Below are positions 1 through 7,430 of a stretch of 64,000 nucleotides of DNA, piece by piece (position 1 is the first letter of the stretch; each line of letters opens with the position of its first letter). A model generated the notes under the pieces. The model made no database searches, had not been told where the DNA came from, and saw only the letters and a program-made list of their open reading frames with translations. The stretch covers positions 5,743 to 69,742 of the forward strand of contig CBDFNQ010000017.1 in the NCBI GenBank assembly GCA_965250225.1, written 5' to 3'. Both the position numbers and the translations under genes were made by a program. This DNA comes from CBDEUK01 sp965250225. GTDB lineage: Bacteria > Pseudomonadota > Gammaproteobacteria > Eutrophobiales > Eutrophobiaceae.

Positions 1-99
1 ATTATAAAAGTTCATTGGGCTTTCTCCGGTTTGATTTTGTCACCTCCAGTTTAGCGATTATTGCTGAACTAAAGGAGAAGGCTCAATGAGTATCAAGCA
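1..99 (+). repeat. Duplicated leader element, copy 1 (RBS-sequestering hairpin)
   Basis: This stretch is repeated, diverged, at 1335-1430. Bases 11-27 are complementary to 74-90 over 17 consecutive pairs including three G-U, which would hide a Shine-Dalgarno (GGAG, 74-77) and an ATG at 86. Inside lies a second stem, 48-55 with 63-70 (AGTTTAGC/GCTGAACT). Both copies continue into the same ATGAGTATCAAG start. The similarity reaches base 1, so the element probably extends left of the window. The pairing is read directly; a regulatory role is inference. Confidence 0.6.
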
Positions 100-169
100 C
101 GAGCAATGCGACTTCAGTAACTGGCACACCTTTTGCGAAAAAGACCGTAAAAGCTGCGCCAGTTACTGA
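86..169 (+). CDS. Possible 27-residue peptide downstream of leader copy 1
   Basis: An ATG with a good Shine-Dalgarno (GGAGAAGG, 74-81) opens a 27-codon frame ending in TGA at 167-169. It begins MSIK and contains three cysteines. The second leader copy starts another short frame with the same MSIK (9 codons, 1419-1448), so translation starting here is credible. The 3' two thirds of the frame coincide with the attC-like palindrome, so the peptide sequence itself may be incidental. No family is recognised. Confidence 0.25.
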   Translation: MSIKHEQCDFSNWHTFCEKDRKSCASY

Positions 170-192
170 GGCGCTTGTCGTGGGCGTTATAT
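91..192 (+). other. attC-like integron recombination site 1
   Basis: A long imperfect palindrome ends in a core-like GGGCGTTAT (182-190). Bases 115-134 pair with 149-168 with only symmetric mismatches. Outside this, 98-102 pairs with 178-182, 104-106 with 175-177 and 108-110 with 172-174, leaving G103, T107 and A111 unpaired on one arm. Bases left unpaired on one strand only are the hallmark of attC sites. The left R'' box is degenerate (TATCAAG instead of RYYYAAC), so this site may be inactive or hybrid. The diguanylate cyclase starts 24 bases after the core. Confidence 0.6.
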
Positions 193-213
193 TCTAAAGA
201 GATTGCACCCGTA

Positions 214-1119
214 ATGTCGAAATTAAAAATTACTAAAGATCTAGCCATATCAATTACAGCATCTTTGCCAGTAGGAGTGTGTTTAGCTGCGAATGACGGT
301 GCAATAGTTTACGCAAATCCCAAAGCTGTGGATATATTTGGCTTCAATAAGGAGGAGCTACTTGACTATTTTATCGAAGATCTAATGCCTGAAAAATATC
401 GTAATTCACATAGAATGTTTAGGAATAACTATGTAGCTAACCCAATAAATATTGCAATGAGTGGTGGTCGAATATTGACCGGATTAAAAAAGAGCGGAGT
501 AGAGGTTTTACTTCAAATTGGACTAACTCCTCTAACTGATAAGTACACACTAATAACCTTTATTGAGTCGACCAATGAAATTATCAAACCTTCGAGTTCT
601 AATGATCCATTAACTGGTTTGCCTAATCGAAAATTGTTCGATGAATATGGTGAAAAAATGCGCAAATTAGCGATACGAAATAAAAAGAATATCTCAATAG
701 CATTTATTGATTTAGATAATTTCAAATTTGTTAATGATCAATTTGGTCATCAAATTGGAGATATGGTTATTTGTGAAGTGGCTTATCTACTTAGGAGCAA
801 TGTGAGAGAGAGCGATATAATCGCTCGTGTTGGCGGAGATGAATTTATAATTTGTCTATACGGTATGAAAAAACATACGCATTTAAAAAAATTTTTAGAT
901 CAGCTGATCAGTCAGATATCCTCTGTATGTAATATTGAGAGAAATTCGATTGATATTGGAGCCAGCATTGGCGCTATCATTACCTGCACACCGGAAAGCG
1001 TGAAGATTAGTGAGATGGTTGGCATGGCAGATAAACTGATGTATAAGGCCAAAAAAGCAGGCAAGGGAATAGTAATTGTTAACGAAATAGATGCCTCGAA
1101 TTTGACAAGGCATAACTAA
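214..1119 (+). CDS. PAS-GGDEF diguanylate cyclase in a cassette-like setting
   Basis: Predicted to make cyclic di-GMP from two GTP. The N-terminal ~110 residues form a PAS-type sensor (pattern VGVCLAANDGAIVYANPKA), followed by a GGDEF domain. The signature GGDEF is intact at residues 207-211, and an RxxD inhibitory site (RESD) sits exactly five residues before it, so product inhibition is expected. There is no transmembrane segment, so it is cytoplasmic. I chose the ATG at 214 over an in-frame TTG at 175, because the TTG lies inside the attC palindrome. The gene fills the space between two attC-like sites (core at 182-190, and 1119-1196), the arrangement of an integron gene cassette. AT-rich codon use fits transfer. 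Domain calls are confident; the ligand is unknown. Confidence 0.88.
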   Translation: MSKLKITKDLAISITASLPVGVCLAANDGAIVYANPKAVDIFGFNKEELLDYFIEDLMPEKYRNSHRMFRNNYVANPINIAMSGGRILTGLKKSGVEVLLQIGLTPLTDKYTLITFIESTNEIIKPSSSNDPLTGLPNRKLFDEYGEKMRKLAIRNKKNISIAFIDLDNFKFVNDQFGHQIGDMVICEVAYLLRSNVRESDIIARVGGDEFIICLYGMKKHTHLKKFLDQLISQISSVCNIERNSIDIGASIGAIITCTPESVKISEMVGMADKLMYKAKKAGKGIVIVNEIDASNLTRHN

Positions 1120-1196
1120 TTTAACAAGCACCTCAAAAATGATAGTTTTTCCGTTGCTTCGCAACTCCAAAACTACATTTTAGGCGATCGTTAGTA
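1119..1196 (+). other. attC-like integron recombination site 2
   Basis: It starts with ATTTAAC (1119-1125), a match to the R'' consensus RYYYAAC, overlapping the cyclase stop codon. It ends with GTTAGTA (1190-1196), a relaxed match to GTTRRRY. Between them 1143-1149 pairs with 1169-1175 (TAGTTTT/AAAACTA) and 1153-1157 with 1161-1165 (GTTGC/GCAAC, loop TTC). An outer stem, 1136-1141 with 1176-1181, leaves A1142 extrahelical. The CACCTCAA...TTAGGCG arms resemble those of Vibrio cholerae repeats. Length (~78 bp) is typical. Confidence 0.72.
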
Positions 1197-1334
1197 TGAT
1201 TCCCAAAGTCAATAATAACTGTCAGGATTGGCGGGGATTTCTTTATGGACACAAATGTTTCCTTACTGGTTCAGGATACAAACATAAAGCGTTCTGGCGT
1301 GTTAATCGATACCACAGTAATAAAGATGCGTGTT

Positions 1335-1430
1335 ATTGTAGAAGTTCATTGGGCTTTCTCCGGTTGGTTTGGTCGCCATCTAGTTTAGCCATTTTGAATA
1401 AACTAGGAGGAAGACTCAATGAGTATCAAG
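1335..1430 (+). repeat. Duplicated leader element, copy 2
   Basis: Second copy of the element at 1-99. Bases 1345-1361 are identical to 11-27 and pair with 1406-1423 with one mismatch and one bulge, again covering the Shine-Dalgarno (AGGAGG, 1405-1410) and the ATG at 1419. The inner stem differs in sequence from copy 1 but still forms: CTAGTTTA (1380-1387) with TAAACTAG (1399-1406). Keeping pairing while changing sequence supports a structured RNA. It is followed by a 9-codon frame (MSIK..., stop 1446-1448). Confidence 0.6.
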
Positions 1431-1539
1431 TCTCTCCTCATGGACTAAATCTACCCCGGGAAAATGACTAGCCATTGCACCCTATCGTTATGTTTTTGTA
1501 GTACATTAGAATTTTACTTTTAAGAAAGGAGAACCACAC

Positions 1540-1857
1540 ACGGCTCGATACATTATTATTTACCTGGGCGGCGGTCAGCCAACCAGCCCAGAGGAAGGTA
1601 AGCAACATATGTCGAAATATATGGAATGCTTATCTTCGTTGGGCGACTCAGCTGTTAGTCCTGCTAATCCGCTTAAGAATACGAGCACAGTAAAATCAGA
1701 TTGTACTGTTACCTCAGGAGGCACTACGACAATGTCTGGTTACACAATAATTGAAGCGGATTCTATGGATGCGGTGCTATCGATTGCAAAGGCTTGCCCT
1801 TTTCTTGATATCGGTGGGTCACTTGAGGTATCAGAATTAATGCAGATGCTAGGTTAA
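1540..1857 (+). CDS. YCII-related (DGPF) domain protein with ACG at the expected start
   Basis: The frame carries a YCII-type small protein: the GGGQPTSPEEGKQH segment, a central SGGTTTMSGYTIIEA strand and a C-terminal SLEVSELM. YCII-related proteins are small dimeric alpha-beta barrels of mostly unknown substrate. The first ATG (1609) would remove the N-terminal strand and the conserved GGGQ loop, which are encoded in frame upstream. The natural start, eight bases after GGAG (1528-1531), is ACG (1540-1542), not ATG. Either ACG is used weakly, or a T-to-C change has killed the start and a truncated 82-residue form begins at 1609 behind GAGGAAGG. Full length from ACG is 105 residues. Probably a cassette-borne gene. 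Confidence 0.7.
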   Translation, partial: TARYIIIYLGGGQPTSPEEGKQHMSKYMECLSSLGDSAVSPANPLKNTSTVKSDCTVTSGGTTTMSGYTIIEADSMDAVLSIAKACPFLDIGGSLEVSELMQMLG

Positions 1858-1869
1858 AATGAACAGACA

Positions 1870-2484
1870 ATGAATAAAATTCTAATTTCTCTGTTAGTTT
1901 TAGGACTATTAGCATGCAATAGAATTCCACAGGAAGATTTAACAGATTATTCGACTCATTCAGCAGAACGAGACATTAATAATGCATTAAAAGAAAATAA
2001 TGTAACTTTTCTATTTGTGTGTGGTTTTGCATGTTATCCACCAGGTATAGGCTTTCTAGAACGCACACTCTGTTTCAAGAATATCAACTCAAGAACTATT
2101 GGACCAATTGGCGACTATGGGGTGGATATAAGACTTCAAATGCATGCTAAAGAGTATGCCGAGCAATACAATAATTTATTACTGGCTCATTTGAAACCAG
2201 ATAGCTCTTGTCTTCCTACGGAGCAATGGGATGAAGCAGCTAATAAATTTTTTGAATATTTGCGCAATAAAGTAGATCCACATGTTTCTACTGGTTATTC
2301 ATCACCTGTAACACTAAAAAACCTTATCATATCTATTGATATAAGAAAACCAAATAATGCTGAAGAAATAGTTAATGAAGCATGTTCTATTTTTAAAGCA
2401 AATGGTATTTATAGAGACTTTGGTGTAAAAATAAATCATAAAGATAACTATAGATGTGTAAATGGTGAATATGAAAAGCTATAA
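1870..2484 (+). CDS. Hypothetical lipoprotein
   Basis: The 204-residue product begins with a lipoprotein signal: MNK, hydrophobic run, then a lipobox ending LLAC around residue 16, so it should be anchored in a membrane facing the periplasm. The mature part is hydrophilic and AT-rich, with several cysteines (VCGFACYPPG near residue 50, others near 68, 114, 166 and 200) that could form disulfides. I recognise no family. It lies 12 bases after the YCII gene; an alternative ATG at 1858 is out of frame. Base composition suggests it belongs to the same accessory tract as the upstream cassette. Confidence 0.7.
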   Translation: MNKILISLLVLGLLACNRIPQEDLTDYSTHSAERDINNALKENNVTFLFVCGFACYPPGIGFLERTLCFKNINSRTIGPIGDYGVDIRLQMHAKEYAEQYNNLLLAHLKPDSSCLPTEQWDEAANKFFEYLRNKVDPHVSTGYSSPVTLKNLIISIDIRKPNNAEEIVNEACSIFKANGIYRDFGVKINHKDNYRCVNGEYEKL

Positions 2485-2634
2485 CAAATCTCTGCTATCG
2501 ACTGTAAAAATAAATATAATCTAGCGCTAATTTCATAGATATCTTAATTGCATAGTTGGACTTGCTATATTTCAGTATACATCTAGCTGCATTGATAATT
2601 TATATTTTTCAATCACTCAATAGAGGAAAACCAA

Positions 2635-3021
2635 ATGGAATATTCTATCCTGATTATTTTAATCGCGTTACTTCAGTATATTTTCTTTACCGGTCACACA
2701 GGTTTCAGTCGTACAAAATATGGCGTTCATGGACCTAAAACAGTGGGGCATGACATCTGGGAGAGGATATATCGCGTGCAACAAAACACCTTGGAACAAC
2801 TGGTAATCTTTATTCCAGGAATAGTTATTTTTAGTATGTATGTAAGTGAAACATGGGTTTTACTACCGGGAATACTCTTTATCATAGGACGTCAAGTTTA
2901 CTATCATTTGTATATAAAAAACCCTGAAAGTCGCGGACCTGGCATGGTGCTCAGTTTTTTCAGCAATATTGCACTCGTACTAGGTGGTTTGATTGGACTA
3001 GGCTTAAGCATGACAGGTTAA
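2635..3021 (+). CDS. MAPEG family membrane protein
   Basis: The family comprises small integral membrane proteins of eicosanoid/glutathione metabolism; bacterial members are often glutathione-transferase-like, but the substrate here is unknown. The 128 residues contain about four hydrophobic helices and the family signature ERIYRVQQNTLEQL (near residue 43), followed by a GRQVYYHLYIKNPESRGPG loop typical of MAPEG. The start follows AGAGGAAAA. The S4-domain gene begins 16 bases downstream, so both may share a transcript. Confidence 0.85.
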   Translation: MEYSILIILIALLQYIFFTGHTGFSRTKYGVHGPKTVGHDIWERIYRVQQNTLEQLVIFIPGIVIFSMYVSETWVLLPGILFIIGRQVYYHLYIKNPESRGPGMVLSFFSNIALVLGGLIGLGLSMTG

Positions 3022-3037
3022 TAGCGATATTAAAATA

Positions 3038-3250
3038 ATGAGAGACGTTGACGTTACAAAGGAGCCTGTAGAACTCTACAAAATATTAAAATTCGAAGGT
3101 ATTGTTTCTAGTGGTGGTGAAGCAAAATCAAGAATCGCTGAAGGTCGCGTTTTAGTCAATGGCAAGATTGAAACCAGAAAGCGAAAGAAAATTGTCTCCG
3201 GCGATATTATTGAGTTCGAAGATGAAAAGATTCGAATACGCTTAATATGA
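3038..3250 (+). CDS. S4-domain RNA-binding protein (YbcJ-like)
   Basis: The 70-residue protein is essentially one S4 RNA-binding domain: VELYKILKFEGIVSSGGEAK, then IAEGRVLVNG and RKRKKIVSGDIIEF. Stand-alone S4 proteins of this type (E. coli YbcJ) are thought to bind structured RNA such as rRNA or tRNA. No strong Shine-Dalgarno precedes the ATG; because the MAPEG gene ends 16 bases upstream, translational coupling is possible. Length matches the family. Confidence 0.85.
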   Translation: MRDVDVTKEPVELYKILKFEGIVSSGGEAKSRIAEGRVLVNGKIETRKRKKIVSGDIIEFEDEKIRIRLI

Positions 3251-3336
3251 AAAAAAGATTTTAGGAGTTACAATTGTTATAGATGACATAACTAACAAAT
3301 AGCTTTTCTTAGTAATTACACAGAGGAGTGAAAAAG

Positions 3337-4032
3337 ATGACATTAACAAAAAAATTAAGCGCAGAGTTTATTGGTACATTTTGGTTAGTACTTGGCGGTT
3401 GTGGTAGTGCTGTTTTGGCTGCTGCATTTCCAGATGTGGGTATTGGTTTAGTCGGTGTTTCTTTTGCTTTCGGACTGACTGTCTTAACGATGGCATTTGC
3501 AATTGGTCATATATCAGGCTGCCATCTTAATCCTGCTGTTTCGATAGGTCTTTGGTCAGGCGGGAGGTTCTCAATGACAGAACTCGGCCCATATATTGTT
3601 GCACAAGTAGCCGGTGGTCTTGCTGGTGCGGCGGTATTATATGTGATTGCTACTGGTCAGGCAGGCTTTGACGTGACCGCCGGATTCGCATCAAATGGCT
3701 ACGCAGAACACTCGCCTGGTGGGTATAGCTTAACAGCGGCGCTAGTCACTGAAATAGTTATGACTTTCATGTTTTTAATGATTATTTTAGGTGCAACCGA
3801 TAAACGCGCACCACAGGGTTTTGCTCCTATTGCTATTGGCCTTGGCCTGACTCTTATTCACCTCATCAGTATCCCTGTTACCAATACCTCTGTAAATCCA
3901 GCGAGAAGTACCGGTGTTGCAATTTTTCAGGGCGACTGGGCAATATCGCAATTATGGCTTTTCTGGCTCGCCCCAATCGTAGGTGCTATTTTGGCTGGGA
4001 TTGTTTATCGTTGGTTTGAGCCTGGGGAATAA
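3337..4032 (+). CDS. aqpZ: Aquaporin Z
   Basis: Inner-membrane water channel of the MIP family. Both NPA boxes are intact (HLNPAVS near residue 61, SVNPARS near 184) and six membrane helices are evident. The arginine after the second NPA belongs to the selectivity filter. Length (231 residues from ATG 3337) fits AqpZ rather than glycerol facilitators. I prefer ATG 3337 to an upstream GTG at 3328, because GAGGAG (3323-3328) sits eight bases before 3337. Confidence 0.93.
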   Translation: MTLTKKLSAEFIGTFWLVLGGCGSAVLAAAFPDVGIGLVGVSFAFGLTVLTMAFAIGHISGCHLNPAVSIGLWSGGRFSMTELGPYIVAQVAGGLAGAAVLYVIATGQAGFDVTAGFASNGYAEHSPGGYSLTAALVTEIVMTFMFLMIILGATDKRAPQGFAPIAIGLGLTLIHLISIPVTNTSVNPARSTGVAIFQGDWAISQLWLFWLAPIVGAILAGIVYRWFEPGE

Positions 4033-4057
4033 ACACACTAAATGATTTCGTATTATT

Positions 4058-4312
4058 TTAAATACCCATGTCACTCAAGGCCACCATGATACGGTTCAGT
4101 GTGCCGGTAATACTCGGATGTTCTACTTCAAATTGTTCGATAAGATTAGGAATTTTCTGCATGACACTGTCCTTGTTTTCATCATCATCCGGGTTTTCTA
4201 ACTGACGTTCCAAATCATGAATTAATTGCGACAATCGTTCTCTGGACGTATCAAGCTCACCCAACCTGGCATGTAGCACATCAAGTTGTTGTTGTAATTC
4301 TTCTTTATTCAC
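4058..4312 (-). CDS. DUF4404 family protein
   Basis: Short (84 residues), acidic, with an N-terminal coiled-coil-like half (MNKEELQQQLDVLHARLGEL) and a conserved C-terminal half ending FEVEHPSITGTLNRIMVALS plus DMGI. This ending is characteristic of the DUF4404 family of gammaproteobacteria, whose function is unknown. No signal peptide or membrane segment. It is convergent with aqpZ, with 25 bases between stops. Confidence 0.75.
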   Translation of the reverse strand: MNKEELQQQLDVLHARLGELDTSRERLSQLIHDLERQLENPDDDENKDSVMQKIPNLIEQFEVEHPSITGTLNRIMVALSDMGI

Positions 4313-4453
4313 AATCTGAAATTACCTCTCCAATGTATTCATTCCATATACTCACTTTAGTAAAATCAGATACTAATTTCCAGTAATCTATTTGATATCA
4401 GTTTCATATAAGAATTCATGGATATATTTTGCTGAACCCGCCTCATTTTTTGT

Positions 4454-5065
4454 TTAGAGCTCTCCTTCTAATAACCATTGTTCTAAGGTTTTAATTTCGG
4501 GTAATTCTCCATTCGCACCTGGCCATGAATCGATGACATAACTTTGACCTGAGGCCATTTTCTTTATGGTTGCCGTATTATGTGGCCAACGTGTGTCGAC
4601 AAAATAACCACGTTTTGCAGGATCGGACAGTCTATGCTGTTGTAACAAGTTTGCTGTTTGTAACATACGCAGATAGGTTGTTGTATTCACTGTCTCATCT
4701 ATACAATCCTGTTGTCCATAAGCATTTTTGAAAGCGGGCGACTTAGGCAAGTCTTCAGATATGCCCGTGAGATTTCCCACGTGTTGTTCAAATAATGCAA
4801 TAGCTTGGGCGATTTGTAATCTCTCCGCAGCTGCTGTCTCGGTGGGCTCAGAAAAAACAGATGTTATATCCTGCCAAATAGATTCTGTGAGTTGGGCTTC
4901 GACTTTATATCGGCAACTGTAACCATGACAAACAAAAAAACTATCAGGTGAAGGCTGATCGACTGCGTAAAAATTTAACAGATAGGAAGAATTTTGACCA
5001 CAGCCGCACAGGTAAACAGTCAAAATAATGGTGGCTAATCTCCGTAATAAATACAGATAATTCAC
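4454..5065 (-). CDS. Hypothetical secreted protein or lipoprotein
   Basis: The 203-residue product has an N-terminal export signal: RRLATIILTVYLCGCG. The CGCG at residues 20-23 is a plausible lipobox. The mature region has a FFVCHGYSCRYK segment, an acidic helical middle, CIDETVNTTTYLRML, and a PHNTATIKKMASGQSYVIDSW strand-like part. The CxDE...T-x-T-Y pattern and the later PHNTA and SYVIDSW segments are loosely reminiscent of cysteine-protease/transglutaminase-like folds, but I cannot confirm this. It lies 26 bases downstream of the YbjN/CesT-like gene on the same strand and may end that operon. Confidence 0.65.
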   Translation of the reverse strand: MNYLYLLRRLATIILTVYLCGCGQNSSYLLNFYAVDQPSPDSFFVCHGYSCRYKVEAQLTESIWQDITSVFSEPTETAAAERLQIAQAIALFEQHVGNLTGISEDLPKSPAFKNAYGQQDCIDETVNTTTYLRMLQTANLLQQHRLSDPAKRGYFVDTRWPHNTATIKKMASGQSYVIDSWPGANGELPEIKTLEQWLLEGEL

Positions 5066-5090
5066 CTTTAATTGTCCCGGGATATTTATC

Positions 5091-5684
5091 TTAGATAGCC
5101 TGACCTTTTTCCAGTAATTCCAGTATCAATTCTTTTTCCTGGATTCCTTTACTGTCTCCGCCACTAAAATTCAATAAGCCAGAAGAGTAGGTTGAACCGA
5201 AGGTGGAAACAAGATTGACCGTCTGACCTAGACCAATCAAGAAATCTTCATCGTTTAGCGAAGAAAGTGGATGTATATAAGCGCTCCAGAGTATTTCTTT
5301 AGCAATGGCGTATCGAGCGTCTAATGCACTATCGAAATTTGCCTGCATGATTCGAAACAAACTATCTTGATTGAGTTTTTCAGCCTCCATAATCGGAATA
5401 ATAATTCGCATACGGTCTGCTTTCTCATCAGTAATCACCATGATGGTTAAATTACTAATCTCGAACTGCCAGAAACCTTTTTCACCCTCAGGATTATCAT
5501 CCAGACGTCTAATGATCGTATCAATACGATCATTGTTCATTTCATAGGATTCATCTTGTATTTGTTCAGATGTTTCAGCTGACAAATTCGGCGCAATGAA
5601 CAACAGAAGCAGAATTAAATATATACAATTAGATAAATACACGAACATTTCCTTTTTTATTAAATAAATTATTTGTATCATCAT
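5091..5684 (-). CDS. Exported protein with YbjN/CesT-like fold (predicted)
   Basis: The 197-residue product begins with a long hydrophobic stretch (residues ~14-36, ending LSAE) that looks like a signal peptide. A mature domain follows: FWQFEISNLTIMVITDE, RMRIIIPIMEAEKL and RIMQANFDSALDARYAIAKE, then LWSAYIHPLSSL. Alternating strands and helices with an 'F..R.ANF' motif recall the type III secretion chaperone/YbjN fold; this is inference from pattern. The start overlaps the symporter stop by four bases (ATGA), implying coupling. An internal ATG at 5648 is an alternative start just before the signal peptide. Confidence 0.65.
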   Translation of the reverse strand: MMIQIIYLIKKEMFVYLSNCIYLILLLLFIAPNLSAETSEQIQDESYEMNNDRIDTIIRRLDDNPEGEKGFWQFEISNLTIMVITDEKADRMRIIIPIMEAEKLNQDSLFRIMQANFDSALDARYAIAKEILWSAYIHPLSSLNDEDFLIGLGQTVNLVSTFGSTYSSGLLNFSGGDSKGIQEKELILELLEKGQAI

Positions 5685-7165
5685 TTCCGTAATAAAAATG
5701 ACCCTATCAGTACGATCATACAGTTTACCAACAAACCATATAAACCAGGATGAAAACCATAGAGTTTTCCACCCACGACAAGCTCAAAACCTCCAAAGGC
5801 AATTAATAATGAGAGCAACACACCCACGACCAGCCCTGCAATTATAGCTTGCGATTTTAAATAAGGAAGATGTATCCCTAACATAAAGGCAGGAACCAGT
5901 TGGATTAGTAAATCAAACTTTCGATCAAGCAATTGTATTAACGATGTTTTGTCTTGCAAATAGATTGAAAGCCAGACAAGAAATAAGACCAGAAACCATG
6001 AACAGAGCTTACCTACTAAAGTCAATTGAGATTGAGTGGCACTTTTATTGATAAACCCACCATAAACATCTTTACTCAACATCGAGGAAATACTAAGCAA
6101 TGCCGAATCGGCTGTCGACATCATTGCCGCAAGTGCTGCAGAAAAAAGCAGAACGACTAACCAATAACCAAAGACTGATCCCTGTTGTACTTCGAATAAA
6201 AGGCGCGAAAATATTTGATCGCTGCCAACACCTTCGAGCCCAGGCAAATACGCAATAGCATAAACACCTGTGATCACAGCAATTAATGTTGTGACCAATG
6301 GAATAAATGCCATAACTGCCAGACTCTTTCTTAAGACCATAGCTGAACGAGCCGCATAGATGCGTTGCATGGCTTGCGGATATAAAGAACCAGCAAGCCC
6401 CACAAGTAAAATGTAACTCAACCATTCCCTGAGACGATTTGCATCTGGCGGTAATGCTTTTTTTGTTATCTCGGGATCGCTGGAGTTTTGAATAATTTCT
6501 GTCGCCAGTTGTATCGATCCATATTGTTGATACAAAACAAAAACCAACAATAAGAAACCTACCATCAATACTATACCTTGAATGGCATCAGTCCAGGCGA
6601 TAGCCCTGATCCCACCTAGTGTGCCGTAAACCACCATGATCGCTGTTAGCAAAATCACACCATAGACATAGGCCTGATAGGAATCACCACTAGACAGACC
6701 CTGCATAGCACGACCCATTGCCATGAGCTGCGCCAGAAAATAATTCGACAGCACAACAATCATGATCAGTGTTGCCAATAAATTGAGTGTTTTTGAATGA
6801 AAGCGATATTGTAAATAATCGGTCGGAGTAATAAACCCTTTTTCTTTTGCCAGGGCATAGAGTTTCGGTGCGTAGATTAAATAACAGACAATAATTGCTG
6901 TCATGAACTGCACACACATGATCCAGGCATAGCCGACACGATAGGTCTTGCCGCTGTAACCAAAAAAAGTATTGCCGCTGTATTGTGTTGCATACAAGGT
7001 CAGCAACAGGATCATAAAACCAAAGCCAGAACCGGCCAGGTAGAAATCTGCCAAGGTGTTTTCCTTGCGCGCTTTAAAGCCGTACCAACCGATGATAATT
7101 AATGAAAAAAGATAAACGCCGATAAATGACCATGCATAGAGATCAAAAGGCAGAATGGATTGCAT
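5681..7165 (-). CDS. Sodium:solute symporter family transporter
   Basis: The 494-residue polytopic protein has about 13 hydrophobic helices. SSS-family marks include the N-terminal ADFYLAGSGFGFMILLLTLY region, TQYSGNTFFGYSGKTYRVGY, the YGTLGGIRAIAWTDAIQG signature near residue 180, and SAALAAMMSTADSALLSISS. The family moves organic solutes with Na+; substrate (e.g. a carboxylate, proline or pantothenate type) cannot be set. It follows a 65-residue membrane protein, a pairing seen for several SSS carriers, and a lyase of the isocitrate-lyase family, which hints at an organic acid. Downstream genes overlap it. Confidence 0.88.
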   Translation of the reverse strand: MQSILPFDLYAWSFIGVYLFSLIIIGWYGFKARKENTLADFYLAGSGFGFMILLLTLYATQYSGNTFFGYSGKTYRVGYAWIMCVQFMTAIIVCYLIYAPKLYALAKEKGFITPTDYLQYRFHSKTLNLLATLIMIVVLSNYFLAQLMAMGRAMQGLSSGDSYQAYVYGVILLTAIMVVYGTLGGIRAIAWTDAIQGIVLMVGFLLLVFVLYQQYGSIQLATEIIQNSSDPEITKKALPPDANRLREWLSYILLVGLAGSLYPQAMQRIYAARSAMVLRKSLAVMAFIPLVTTLIAVITGVYAIAYLPGLEGVGSDQIFSRLLFEVQQGSVFGYWLVVLLFSAALAAMMSTADSALLSISSMLSKDVYGGFINKSATQSQLTLVGKLCSWFLVLFLVWLSIYLQDKTSLIQLLDRKFDLLIQLVPAFMLGIHLPYLKSQAIIAGLVVGVLLSLLIAFGGFELVVGGKLYGFHPGLYGLLVNCMIVLIGSFLLRK

Positions 7166-7207
7166 AGCGTTATGAGATGATCAATCGTCCGATGATGAAT
7201 CTTCTCA

Positions 7208-7405
7208 TTAGTTCTCTCCGGGCCAGGGATATTTTAATAACAAATATGCTGTGTAAACAGCAATCAAGGTTGAGAACATGACTGAAACACTGACCCACAT
7301 TGGCATACCAAACAACAGACGATCATCTTCTGTTGGCCAGTACCAGGGAATTGCAAAACACAATAAGAATAGATACACAAACAATCTATGAAACATCCAC
7401 ATCAC
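7208..7405 (-). CDS. Small two-helix membrane protein, SSS partner (DUF3311-like)
   Basis: The 65 residues contain two hydrophobic segments (residues ~7-23 and ~35-58) separated by IPWYWPTEDDRLLFGMPMW. The loop and ending (LLKYPWPGE) resemble the small proteins encoded directly before sodium:solute symporters, annotated DUF3311 or YhdT-like and thought to be accessory subunits. It lies 42 bases before the symporter on the same strand. Confidence 0.75.
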   Translation of the reverse strand: MMWMFHRLFVYLFLLCFAIPWYWPTEDDRLLFGMPMWVSVSVMFSTLIAVYTAYLLLKYPWPGEN

Positions 7406-7430
7406 GCTGTATATTTATGATTCAGGATTA

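Noticed and set aside
1196..1471. 91-codon plus-strand frame after attC site 2
   Set aside because: It has no ribosome site or family similarity, and its second half runs through the duplicated leader element, so it is probably a chance frame.
2478..2562. Possible third attC (TATAAC ... GTTGGAC) after the lipoprotein gene
   Set aside because: The core-like ends are present but the intervening arms do not pair convincingly.
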